Below, in pieces: positions 1 to 7,228 of a stretch of DNA of 14,153 nt. The notes under the pieces are model-generated. The model searched no databases. It saw only the letters and a program-made list of their open reading frames with translations, and was not told the origin of the DNA. This stretch comes from Nitrospirota bacterium. GTDB taxonomy: Bacteria > NPL-UPA2 > JAADIA01. The stretch spans positions 1-14,153 of the forward strand of contig JAADIA010000089.1 in the NCBI GenBank assembly GCA_013151555.1, read 5' to 3'. The translations under genes were made by a program, and so were the position numbers. The number at the start of each line of letters is the position of its first letter. Within the stretch, counting starts at the first letter, position 1.

Positions 1-490
1 AGGGTCTGGCCATAGGTTTTCCAGCCCCACTCGACCAGCGAACCGTCGGCCTTGAGCGCCAGACTACGATCGCCGCCCGCGGCAATAGCGGTAAAGTCGT
101 TGCCGGCAGGCACGTCGGTCTGGCCATAGTTGTTCCAGCCCCACCCGACCAGCGAACCGTCGGCCTTGAGGACCAGACTATGAAAGTCGCCCGCGGCGAT
201 GGCGGTAAAGTCGTTGCCGGCAGGCACGTTGGTCTGGCCAAAGTCGTTAAAGCCCCACCCGACCAGCGAACCGTCGGTCTTGAGCGCCAGACATAGCTGC
301 CCGCAGCGATGGCTTTAAAGTCAGTGCCGGTAGGCACGGGGCCATAGGCTTTGCCCCACTTGACCAGCGAACCGTCGGCCTTGAGTGCCAGACCATAATA
401 GCCAGCCGTGGCAATGGCTGTAAAGTCGTTGCCGGTAGGCACGTCGGTGACCTGGCCAAAGTTGTTCCAGCCCCACCCGACCAGCGAACC
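1..490 (-). repeat. 114-bp tandem repeat array encoding RCC1-like units
   Basis: The CCAGAC landmark recurs at 59, 173, 287 and 388. The spacings are 114, 114 and 101 bp, the last shortened by a 9-bp in-frame loss plus the 4-bp frameshift deletion. A partial unit adjoins the signal peptide. The copies closest to the left edge are nearly identical over long stretches, which suggests recent duplication and makes the region prone to slippage and to misassembly. Confidence 0.85.
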
Positions 491-574
491 AGCAAAGGCT
501 GGAGACATGGCCAGTCCTAGCACAGCGAGGGTTATTAATGCCAAAACAATCTTACAATAATTGCGTGTTCTCAT
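1..574 (-). CDS. Exported RCC1-like repeat protein, 5' part, frameshifted, runs off left edge
   Basis: The ATG at 574 is preceded by AAGGGG (586-581) at a 6-nt spacing. The product begins with a signal peptide of about 28 residues (basic MRTRNYCK, hydrophobic core, ending SPAFA). Repeats of about 38 residues follow, built around GNDFTAIAAG, HSLxLKADGSLVGWGWN and YGQT. This is the bacterial RCC1/alpha-tubulin-suppressor type of repeat, expected to form a beta-propeller outside the cytoplasm. The exact ligand or role cannot be told. After residue 94 (...AIAAGSY) the reading frame breaks: relative to the other three copies of this segment, 4 bases are missing at about 291-294, and the RCC1 frame resumes in another phase. 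The shifted frame has no stop codon up to the window edge, so translation would continue into unrelated Arg/Thr/Pro-rich sequence. It could be a real mutation, phase variation or an assembly error. The 3' end lies outside the window. Confidence 0.75.
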   Translation of the reverse strand, partial: MRTRNYCKIVLALITLAVLGLAMSPAFAGSLVGWGWNNFGQVTDVPTGNDFTAIATAGYYGLALKADGSLVKWGKAYGPVPTGTDFKAIAAGSYVWRSRPTVRWSGGALTTLARPTCLPATTLPPSPRATFIVWSSRPTVRWSGGAGTTMARPTCLPATTLPLLPRAAIVVWRSRPTVRWSSGAGKPMARP

Positions 575-640
575 AACTTGCCCCTTATTTTGACCTGCAC
601 TTAAGCCCCAGTGGTTAGACAAACCTCTCCTTTAAAGTGC

Positions 641-656
641 AGCAAGATTCATGCCA
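641..656 (-). promoter_or_regulatory. Sigma-54 (-24/-12) promoter of the RCC1-like gene
   Basis: On the minus strand the sequence reads TGGCATG-AATC-TTGCT. This matches the RpoN consensus TGGCAYG-N4-TTGCW at every position, with the invariant GG and GC pairs exactly 12 bases apart. A transcript would start near 630, giving a leader of roughly 55 nt with the AAGGGG ribosome-binding site before the ATG at 574. Sigma-54 promoters need an AAA+ enhancer-binding activator. No activator site is certain; a TTCGT...ACGAA inverted pair lies at 766-770 and 787-791. Confidence 0.7.
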
Positions 657-887
657 AAATCCCCCTCCAACCAAAAAGTTTTTTACTTATTTCCTTCAAG
701 CAATTGTCTCACAAAGGCTTATGATGATAAAAATGTCTTCCCCCGGCGTGGTGTCCCCTCTCTTATTCGTCCAAATGTTTAAATAAACGAACGGCCGTCC
801 CTTAAATGTCGATATTTATCAACATTGCAGACCAGTATAAATTTAATAGGGACAGACACTATTTATTGACAATTTAGTAGGATCGGT

Positions 888-990
888 AAGGTTTAAGGTT
901 TAAAGTTTAAGGTTTAGGTTTAAAGTTGAAGAGATAAAAAGTTTAATAGGGGATGAGGGGGTAGGGGGTAGGGTTTAAGGTTTAAAGTTT
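888..990. repeat. Short-period GGTTTAA/AGTTTAA repeats
   Basis: From 888 to about 930 the sequence repeats AAGGTTTAAGGTTTAAAGTT-like heptamers with small variations, and the same pattern returns at 972-990. It is low-complexity and non-coding, with no gene in any frame. A similar TAAAGTTAAAG motif occurs at about 10449-10460. Origin and function are unknown. Confidence 0.6.
949..973 (+). other. G-quadruplex-forming motif
   Basis: Four G-tracts of 4, 5, 5 and 3 bases are separated by loops of 4, 2 and 2 bases on the plus strand. This fits the usual G3+N1-7 quadruplex rule. It lies between the two blocks of GGTTTAA repeats, outside any gene. The motif is visible in the sequence; a biological effect is not shown. 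Confidence 0.6.
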
Positions 991-998
991 TCGAGCCA

Positions 999-1056
999 GG
1001 GGACAGTCCCGATTCTACGAGCTGGCGCTCCGTAAATCTGGGACAGTCCCCGATTT
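999..1056. repeat. Pair of GGGACAGTCCC palindromes with an intervening hairpin (REP-like)
   Basis: GGGGACAGTCCC at 999-1010 and TGGGACAGTCCCC at 1039-1051 flank a further imperfect inverted repeat (TACGAGC ... GCTCCGTA, 1016-1034). The right copy extends to a 23-bp near-palindrome, AAATC...GATTT (1034-1056). The pair resembles REP/REPIN-type elements mobilised by RAYT transposases. That identity is inferred from architecture; no transposase is in the window. Confidence 0.5.
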
Positions 1057-1075
1057 AAAGGCTAAATAATTAAGA

Positions 1076-1119
1076 GGCAGACTTGATGGGGGGGATTAAA
1101 TCGGGTCTGCCGTTTTTTT
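1076..1119. terminator. Terminator-like hairpin after the GH operon
   Basis: GGCAGAC (1076-1082) pairs with GTCTGCC (1105-1111) and is followed on the plus strand by G and seven T residues. On the minus strand it lies directly downstream of the stop codon of the last GH gene. There it is preceded by an A-run and followed by TCTTAATTATTT, so it could end transcription in both directions. The better U-tract is on the plus strand, where no gene is known. Confidence 0.55.
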
Positions 1120-3325
1120 AGTAATATACTTCGTAGTATTGAACGGTGCTTCCGGAATCTTCGGCTTCGAAATGTATTTTTCCTTTTAGTTGGGTGAATG
1201 GTATTTCTTGATTTTCTTCTTTGTTCCAGAATATTTTGAGGACTTTTTCTGCCGTTCTGCCGGGGGGGAGGGGGAGGACGATGTCGATATCTTTTATGGC
1301 TGTTACTAAGGCTTTTTCTTCGGAATAGGCGGCAAGGGCGGAGTTGCCGGAGAGGCCGAGGCAGGAATAGAATCCTTTTAACTTGCCGGTCTTGTATTTT
1401 CGAAAGAAAATTTGCCGGAAGGGGTCGATGAAGACTTCATGGTGAGGATTGAGGGGTGAGTGAAGGTATACTTTCAGAATGGCGCTGACCCTTTTGTATT
1501 CTTCATCGGAGATGGAGACGGGGTTGCCGCCGTTGGGGATGTCTTTTATCGTTAAGGCGCGATATTTTATTCCGTATAATGAGGGAATGGAATAGATGGC
1601 TTTGTTGAGGGTAAGCCGGTAAAAGTATTCTTTAAATGAACGCCAGTCATCTCCTTCGAGGACGGGGGCGCCGGAGACGTTGGCGGCCCAGGCGCGAATG
1701 TCGTAATGGTAAAGGTTGTCCGAAGTGGCATCGTTGAGCCGGCAGACGTCGGCGATGTCTTTGAACATCGGGTTTGCCGGACCGGCTTCGATGAAGGCGT
1801 CTTTCTTGAACGATTTTGCCGTGTCGTTGATAAATTTCTGGGTTTTATATTGGTAAACTTCTCCGCCTCCCCAGGATTTGTCGAAATAGATGCTCTCTAT
1901 TGTGGGGGCGTTAAAAGGCACGTCGAATTTAAGCCCGTCGGCATTGAGGCAACCGGGGTCGCCGGAGAGCATGAAATGGAGGCGTTCCCGGAAATATTCC
2001 CGGGTGGCGGGGTTGGTAAAGTCCGGGTAGCCGGCTTCCATGCCCAGCCATAAGGTCCGGGTAGATAGGGCGTCGGCGTCTTTTTTCACGAGGAGGTCCT
2101 TTTTTTGAAAAAGTTTCGAACCTTCTTCTACGAGCTGGGGAGCAAACCATAAGAGCACGTGAAATCCTTCCGAGTGGAGCCTGTCAATCAGGGCTCGCAG
2201 GTCCGGATACAAATCCGGGCGGGGGTTCCAGTCACCCATATAGTCGGCCCATCCATAGTCAATGGTAATCGTTCCTAAAGGCAGGTCTTTCTCTTTGATA
2301 ATTCCGATGAGTTCGTTGAGGTAGGTCTCGTTGTTGTATTCAGCGGAAAGACGGACATGAGCTTTAAACTTCCGGTCAATAACTTTTCGGTATTGGAGGT
2401 CCGCCCAGTTGCAATATATGGGTTTGCTCCACCAGTCGAACCAGATTTTCTGTTCTTTAACGAGACCGGCTTCTTCCAGTCTTTCTTTGTATGATTCCAT
2501 TATCCGGTCTTTGCTCTTTTCGAAAAGGAAGGCCAGACGGGGACAGGCGCAGGGGGTCCGGGAGGAAGCTTGCAGGCAGCCGCCGAAGGTATAAGGAAGG
2601 AGGATTTCGTGCCGGCTTATTTCGACTTCTAACCCGTGATTTGCGTTGGGCATTTCTATGGTTCCCATGCCGAACCAATCACCGCCGTTGCGTATGGCGA
2701 TTACATAGCTTGCGATGAGCGGTTTTCCCGGGTAATTTATGTAAAAGTAACTCTGGTCTCTGTCTTTTCCTTCATATCTCTCTTCGCTGAATGCCGATGC
2801 GCCCAGGCCGACCAGGGCGGTGTTGAATTCACTGGTTAAGAGCTGGAGCCCGTCCGGGGACCAATGGAACAATTCTTCAAAGTTGCCTTTGGATTTATGG
2901 ATTTGATTGTTTTCCAGAGTCCCGCCGTAGTAGGCGTCATATAACATTTGCGGGGATGAGTCCCTGCCGGTGACCTGCAAAAAATAGGTAAAATGTTCCG
3001 GGAAGAATTCCATTACGGCTTTTTTCTCCGGCCATATCCCGGTTGAACTTTTCATGATAATTTCTACCAGAATATTTTCTTTCAGCTTTTTATGGGAGAC
3101 CGAGGAGTAGGTGTAGGTGCCTCCTTCGGGGAGGGGGGTGGTCCCGCCGTTGCCCGCCGGCCGGACGGTGCCGTTTATCTTAAAGTTAAGAAATTCCCGG
3201 GTGGTGCCGGTCTTTTTCACCTTTGCTATGAGGTTCGGGCAGTCGATATTTACGGAATACCCGGGGGCAATAATCTCTAAGATGTTGTCGGCGGAGGATA
3301 GTTTGATTTCTTGAGATGGTTTCAT
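1118..3325 (-). CDS. GH36-like clan GH-D glycoside hydrolase (paralogue 3 of the divergent family)
   Basis: This 735-residue protein has no signal peptide and is predicted cytoplasmic. An N-terminal beta-rich domain (about 1-300) is followed by a (beta/alpha)8 barrel (about 300-600) and a C-terminal beta domain containing LKGFYSCLGLSG. Barrel landmarks are WFDWWSKPIYC (295-305), the ITIDYGW strand with D356, FAPQ after LLW, the probable nucleophile D468 in NADGLKFD, and the probable acid/base D532 in CRLND (RxxD, as in GH36); D536 in the following SDN is an alternative. These fit an alpha-galactosidase-like retaining hydrolase; the true substrate is unknown. The ATG at 3325 overlaps the stop of the preceding GH gene by 4 bp (ATGA) and has GGAG at 3337-3334 with an 8-nt spacing, implying translational coupling. 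It is the last gene of the operon, followed by a hairpin. Confidence 0.8.
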   Translation of the reverse strand: MKPSQEIKLSSADNILEIIAPGYSVNIDCPNLIAKVKKTGTTREFLNFKINGTVRPAGNGGTTPLPEGGTYTYSSVSHKKLKENILVEIIMKSSTGIWPEKKAVMEFFPEHFTYFLQVTGRDSSPQMLYDAYYGGTLENNQIHKSKGNFEELFHWSPDGLQLLTSEFNTALVGLGASAFSEERYEGKDRDQSYFYINYPGKPLIASYVIAIRNGGDWFGMGTIEMPNANHGLEVEISRHEILLPYTFGGCLQASSRTPCACPRLAFLFEKSKDRIMESYKERLEEAGLVKEQKIWFDWWSKPIYCNWADLQYRKVIDRKFKAHVRLSAEYNNETYLNELIGIIKEKDLPLGTITIDYGWADYMGDWNPRPDLYPDLRALIDRLHSEGFHVLLWFAPQLVEEGSKLFQKKDLLVKKDADALSTRTLWLGMEAGYPDFTNPATREYFRERLHFMLSGDPGCLNADGLKFDVPFNAPTIESIYFDKSWGGGEVYQYKTQKFINDTAKSFKKDAFIEAGPANPMFKDIADVCRLNDATSDNLYHYDIRAWAANVSGAPVLEGDDWRSFKEYFYRLTLNKAIYSIPSLYGIKYRALTIKDIPNGGNPVSISDEEYKRVSAILKVYLHSPLNPHHEVFIDPFRQIFFRKYKTGKLKGFYSCLGLSGNSALAAYSEEKALVTAIKDIDIVLPLPPGRTAEKVLKIFWNKEENQEIPFTQLKGKIHFEAEDSGSTVQYYEVYY

Positions 3326-5178
3326 GGCGTTTTCTCCAGTTCCACTATGCCTGCACTTGGAATGGGCAGAGAGGTTTTATCTTTCAGGGTTATTTCTCTC
3401 TCGTCTGTGAGGTCAAGGTAGTAATTAAATGTTTTCAGGTTGTATTTTGCTTCTTTGCCGGTCCGGATATATATCTCATCGTATTTTGTGCCGTTCATTA
3501 TGGTGAGGTGTTTTTTCAGTTTGATTTCTATTTCTCTTGATTCGTTAAGAAGGCTGTAGAGGGCTTCCGTTTCGTTTTCTATCTGCCAGGCGAAGAGCTC
3601 GCCGGTCTGGGGTTCGTAAATTCCGGTTTTAAATATCGGGAGATGTCTGGTATAAAATTTCAGCCAGCGTTTGAGTATCCGGCGGTGTCCTTCGGGGAGG
3701 GTTTTAAGGTCAACGGAAAATGTGGGTACGCCGAGGGTAATCATTTTCATGATTAAGATGGCAAGGTCTCTGTCTTCTTCGGCAATTGTCCAGGAGAGAT
3801 AATCGTTGTGCACAATGGGAACGAAGGCTCTCATATAAGCGAGGTTGTAGAAGTTGTTGATGTTATCGTAGGGGGAATCGCCGCCTCTGACCATAGAACC
3901 GTACTGGGCGGACCTCATGTTCCCGTAGTTTACTTTGATTTCCATAAGGGCTGAGGGTCGGTAGGATTTCATATCTTCCCAGAGCTCTTTCATTAACCGC
4001 ATAATCCCCCTGGTGACGGTGGGACAGTCGTGGGCGTGTTCTCCCCGGCAGGGGGTGGCAGAGATGTTGTTATAGAGGTCTGCCTTGATTCCGTCGAATC
4101 CCAGATCGAGTAGTTTCCGGGTGGTCTTCAATATTATGGCTCTGGCTTCCGGAGAGGAGGGACAGAGGTTGTGGAACATGTTCGGTCCTATCCAGAGTCC
4201 TTCGTCTGTTTTCATGAGCAGGTGCTCGACATCTTTTTTAATCTTCGCATCGGGTGAGACGGCTAAGGGAGCTGTCCAGATGATGGGTTCTATGCCTAAC
4301 TCTTTAATCTTTTTCACCAGGCCTTTCATATCCGGGAATTTCCTGGGGTCGGGGTCGTAATCGCCGAGGGAGGACGCGGTTATTTCGCTGTCGCATCCCG
4401 GTCCGAACCAGCCGTCGTCAATCATTAAAGATTTTATCCCCAGTTCTTTACATTGTTCCGCTTGCCGGAGGATAAGGTCAGCGGTTAAGTCATCGGAATT
4501 CCAGGGTACCCATGAACACCAGGTGGGATTAAAGGCATTTTCCCGGATTTCAAATTCGGGTGGATGAAGGTTATAATATTCTTGGCCGTACTCTCTCAGG
4601 GCATGGAACCAGGTTTTGCTGCTTTCCGTTATATAAAGTGATTCCTGTAAGGCGGTGGTTTTCCCCATGCGGAAACCGTTTATCGGCCTCTCGAAATCGA
4701 AGATTAACCGGCCGTCAAAAACCGCCAGGGTATTTTTTGAGGTCCGGCCGGGAGAGGAGATGGTAAAGGAAGTCTCTATGGGTTCTCCGATGATTCCTAC
4801 GGCGAGGTTTACTTCATTAAAATGGTTCAGGAAAGCTACAAAAGGCGTACCATGGTTACCGTTTACCATTACCCGGGACTTTCCCCAGGATAGTAAGGGG
4901 ATAAAGTATCGGTGGTAGTATCTTCCGCAGTCGGGGACGATCAATTTTGAGAAGTTTTTCAGGTTGGCACAAAAACTATATTTCAGGGATTGAATCTCAA
5001 ATTCGGAATTGTCTTCTTTTTGAAGGTTAAGGTCTAAAACGGTTCCGGCTTTTATTTGGAGACGGAAATCCCCGCAGGAATAGTTACCCGTTTTTAGTTC
5101 CAGGTCGGGGAATGTTATTTCAACTCCGTCAATTTCGGCAGTGATGCTGAAGCGTTTCAGGTAATTGCTGTAACTCAT
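3322..5178 (-). CDS. GH36-family alpha-galactosidase-like enzyme
   Basis: This 618-residue protein lacks a signal peptide. An N-terminal beta domain (about 1-210) is followed by a catalytic barrel opening with TWCSWVPWNSDD (219-230). It shows the clan GH-D hallmarks: MIDDGWF (D254/D255), GDYDPDPRKFPD, the nucleophile D367 in FDGIKAD, and the acid/base D434 in the RxxD motif RGGDSPYD. By family knowledge it should release terminal alpha-galactosyl (or related) residues with retention of configuration. The start is well defined, with AGGAGGT at 5191-5185 six bases before the ATG, the best ribosome-binding site of the operon. The gene is 52 bp downstream of the second GH gene and overlaps the fourth by 4 bp. 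It is the most canonical member and clearly different from the other three, which resemble each other more. The specific substrate cannot be assigned. Confidence 0.85.
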   Translation of the reverse strand: MSYSNYLKRFSITAEIDGVEITFPDLELKTGNYSCGDFRLQIKAGTVLDLNLQKEDNSEFEIQSLKYSFCANLKNFSKLIVPDCGRYYHRYFIPLLSWGKSRVMVNGNHGTPFVAFLNHFNEVNLAVGIIGEPIETSFTISSPGRTSKNTLAVFDGRLIFDFERPINGFRMGKTTALQESLYITESSKTWFHALREYGQEYYNLHPPEFEIRENAFNPTWCSWVPWNSDDLTADLILRQAEQCKELGIKSLMIDDGWFGPGCDSEITASSLGDYDPDPRKFPDMKGLVKKIKELGIEPIIWTAPLAVSPDAKIKKDVEHLLMKTDEGLWIGPNMFHNLCPSSPEARAIILKTTRKLLDLGFDGIKADLYNNISATPCRGEHAHDCPTVTRGIMRLMKELWEDMKSYRPSALMEIKVNYGNMRSAQYGSMVRGGDSPYDNINNFYNLAYMRAFVPIVHNDYLSWTIAEEDRDLAILIMKMITLGVPTFSVDLKTLPEGHRRILKRWLKFYTRHLPIFKTGIYEPQTGELFAWQIENETEALYSLLNESREIEIKLKKHLTIMNGTKYDEIYIRTGKEAKYNLKTFNYYLDLTDEREITLKDKTSLPIPSAGIVELEKTP

Positions 5179-5230
5179 GTTTCGACCTCCTGGGTTATAA
5201 GAACCGATCTCTCTTGTTTATGATGAATAT

Positions 5231-7228
5231 TTATGATGAATAATTTATCCGGTAATTTCTGACGTTACCCCGGGAACTTTCCAGTTTAAGTAAAATTTTC
5301 TCTCCGGGAACATAAGCAAAGGGGATGTTCGTTTCTTTGCCGTTTCTCGTTATCTTTACGACGGCAGTGATTTTTTTGCCCGGGGGGATGGCAATAACTG
5401 CTTTTGTGTTGTTTGAGGAACATAACAGCGCTGAGTCGTTTTCATACGCTACCAGCACCTCTGAACCTGAAGAGAGGGTGGCGGAATAGAAGCCTTTCAG
5501 GGGGCCGGACTTGTTTTTCCTGTAAAAAATTTTATCTTCGTTTTCGCAATAGATAAGGTCGTCTATATCCAGCCGGGAATGCCGGTAAACCGAAAAAATG
5601 GAGTTAATGAGGTTAGCTTCTTCCCGGGTCATATCCAGAGGATAACCGGCGGTAAAGGTTTTAGATTTTATCCGGGTTGCGGCTCTGCGGATTACGGCGG
5701 AGAGGGAGGGGACTCCATAGATGCATTTCTCCATTAAGTGGGGGCCGGTATGCGCGGTAAACCCTGAGGATTCGTCAATGTACAAGGGGTTTATGCCTAA
5801 CTCCAGGCCGGTCTGGGCTCTGCGACCGTAATCGTCTACCGATTCGTCATAGAAATGTCTGTTTCCGAGCGATTGAACGTCACAGACATCGCTGAAGAGG
5901 GGATTCAGGGAGGGAAGAATAACCAGGCCGGTTCGTTTTAGCTGCTTGACGGTCTGAAAAATAAATTCCAGGACCTGCTTTTGCATTACTTCTCCCAGTC
6001 CCCAGGAAGGTTGGAAATAAAGGGCGTTCACCGGGGGGAGAGCAGAGGTTTGTTCAAGTTTTATGCCTTCGATGTTCAACTCTTTAAATAAGTAGGACAG
6101 GTTCTTGCTTAGATATGCTCTTGTGCCGGGGTTTGTATAATCAAACCGGGCGTAATCTTTGTTCTGTTCGAAGTAATGGTACGCGAGGATCTCTTTTCCT
6201 GATTCCGTGTGCACGAAATAGTCGGGGTTGTTCTTGTAGACGCGGGAATCTTTATCGGCGAGATAAGGATGAAAAGAGAAAATAATCCGGTATCCTTTGG
6301 CCTGGTATCGTTTCACGGCTTTGAGAAGGTCGGGTTTGATGTTGAAATCGCCTTGTTTTAAGGACCAGCCCATGCCGATGACTATGGTTCTCAGGTTGAA
6401 TTTATTCTTCTCTATGTTTCGTACGGCTTTGCTGAGGAGAGAACCGGTGCATTTTTCCCGGGCTCCATATTCGCAATTTGACTCGCCTTCTTTTTGCATA
6501 AGCTCAAAAACCTGGTCGAAGTAAGTGTCATACCAGGGCTCGTTCCACCAGGCTGCCAGGGGATACTTTTTTTGCCGGAGCCGGACTTTACGTCTGTAGG
6601 CTGAAGCAATGGCTTCCCGGCTTTCGGAGAAGAAGATACCTAACCTGAGCGAGGCGCCGGTGTTCCGGTTGAAAAGGGAATGAAGTTTCAGCGTTTTCTG
6701 AGTAAGTTCTCCGGAAAGAGCATACTCGCTTTCGGGGGGTTCCAGGCAGCCTATACCAAATATTGTGTTTCCGGTATTTACGGCTAACAGATATGGGGGG
6801 ATAACAAACTTTCCTGCATAAGTAGGAAATATCCCTTCTTTGAACGGAGACCGGGAGCCTATACGGAAGTTGATGGGCACATGTTTGGGAACGGCGCAGG
6901 TGTAGGTTACCGGAGTCCAGTTGTAAAATTCCCGGAAGTTGCCGCTGAGCCGGCCGGGAAAGGTGAGCTTGTTCCCGGAGGAGACTATGACTAATTCCAC
7001 GAAACTCTTTTTAAAGTTAAACCGGAGGTGCTGTTTGCCGTTGCGGCATTTTAGTTGGAAGGAGTTATCTTTCTCCCCGAGTTCCAGAGTCACGGAGCGG
7101 TTAAAGGTAATCTCGAAATGCCGGTATTTGCCGGAATAGAAAGTTAACCGTTTCTCCCGGGGATTGATTACGGCATTATAACGGGTCCCTTGATAATGTT
7201 TAAGGTTGTTGTCGGTCTTATTACTCAT
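5231..7228 (-). CDS. GH36-like paralogue with degenerate active site (probable pseudoenzyme)
   Basis: From the ATG at 7228 the protein has 665 residues. The frame is open upstream to an ATG at 7306 (691 residues), but 7228 overlaps the upstream stop as ATGAGTAA, a typical coupling arrangement, and gives an N-terminus like the paralogues. No strong ribosome-binding site is seen at either. It shares with its two paralogues the WW-P-Y segment, PSWGLGEV, DVC, YGVPS and the C-terminal GPLKGFYS. In 691-residue numbering, all three acidic active-site positions differ: IDYGW is VIGMGW (D to G311), GIKLD/GLKFD is GIKLE (nucleophile D to E418), and RLND/RLHD is DVQS (R to D476, acid/base D to S479). 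The frame is intact, so it is not simply decayed. It may be a non-catalytic binding or partner subunit, or an enzyme with an altered mechanism. Confidence 0.75.
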   Translation of the reverse strand: MSNKTDNNLKHYQGTRYNAVINPREKRLTFYSGKYRHFEITFNRSVTLELGEKDNSFQLKCRNGKQHLRFNFKKSFVELVIVSSGNKLTFPGRLSGNFREFYNWTPVTYTCAVPKHVPINFRIGSRSPFKEGIFPTYAGKFVIPPYLLAVNTGNTIFGIGCLEPPESEYALSGELTQKTLKLHSLFNRNTGASLRLGIFFSESREAIASAYRRKVRLRQKKYPLAAWWNEPWYDTYFDQVFELMQKEGESNCEYGAREKCTGSLLSKAVRNIEKNKFNLRTIVIGMGWSLKQGDFNIKPDLLKAVKRYQAKGYRIIFSFHPYLADKDSRVYKNNPDYFVHTESGKEILAYHYFEQNKDYARFDYTNPGTRAYLSKNLSYLFKELNIEGIKLEQTSALPPVNALYFQPSWGLGEVMQKQVLEFIFQTVKQLKRTGLVILPSLNPLFSDVCDVQSLGNRHFYDESVDDYGRRAQTGLELGINPLYIDESSGFTAHTGPHLMEKCIYGVPSLSAVIRRAATRIKSKTFTAGYPLDMTREEANLINSIFSVYRHSRLDIDDLIYCENEDKIFYRKNKSGPLKGFYSATLSSGSEVLVAYENDSALLCSSNNTKAVIAIPPGKKITAVVKITRNGKETNIPFAYVPGEKILLKLESSRGNVRNYRINYSS

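Larger units (their letters stand above)
575..1117. other. 543-bp non-coding region between the RCC1-like gene and the GH operon
   Basis: No convincing gene was found here. The part nearest the RCC1-like gene holds its leader and sigma-54 promoter. The middle part (about 840-990) is AT-rich, with GGTTTAA-type repeats and a G-rich run. The part near 1000-1119 holds palindromes and a terminator-like hairpin. A GGGACAGACAC element at 849-859 is flanked by AATAG (845-849) and CTATT (859-863) in inverted orientation and shares the GGGACAG core of the palindromes at 999-1056. Confidence 0.7.

Noticed and set aside
247-495. 82-codon minus-strand frame within the RCC1-like gene
   Set aside because: It is an out-of-phase reading of the repeat units; the real frame starts at 574 with a signal peptide.
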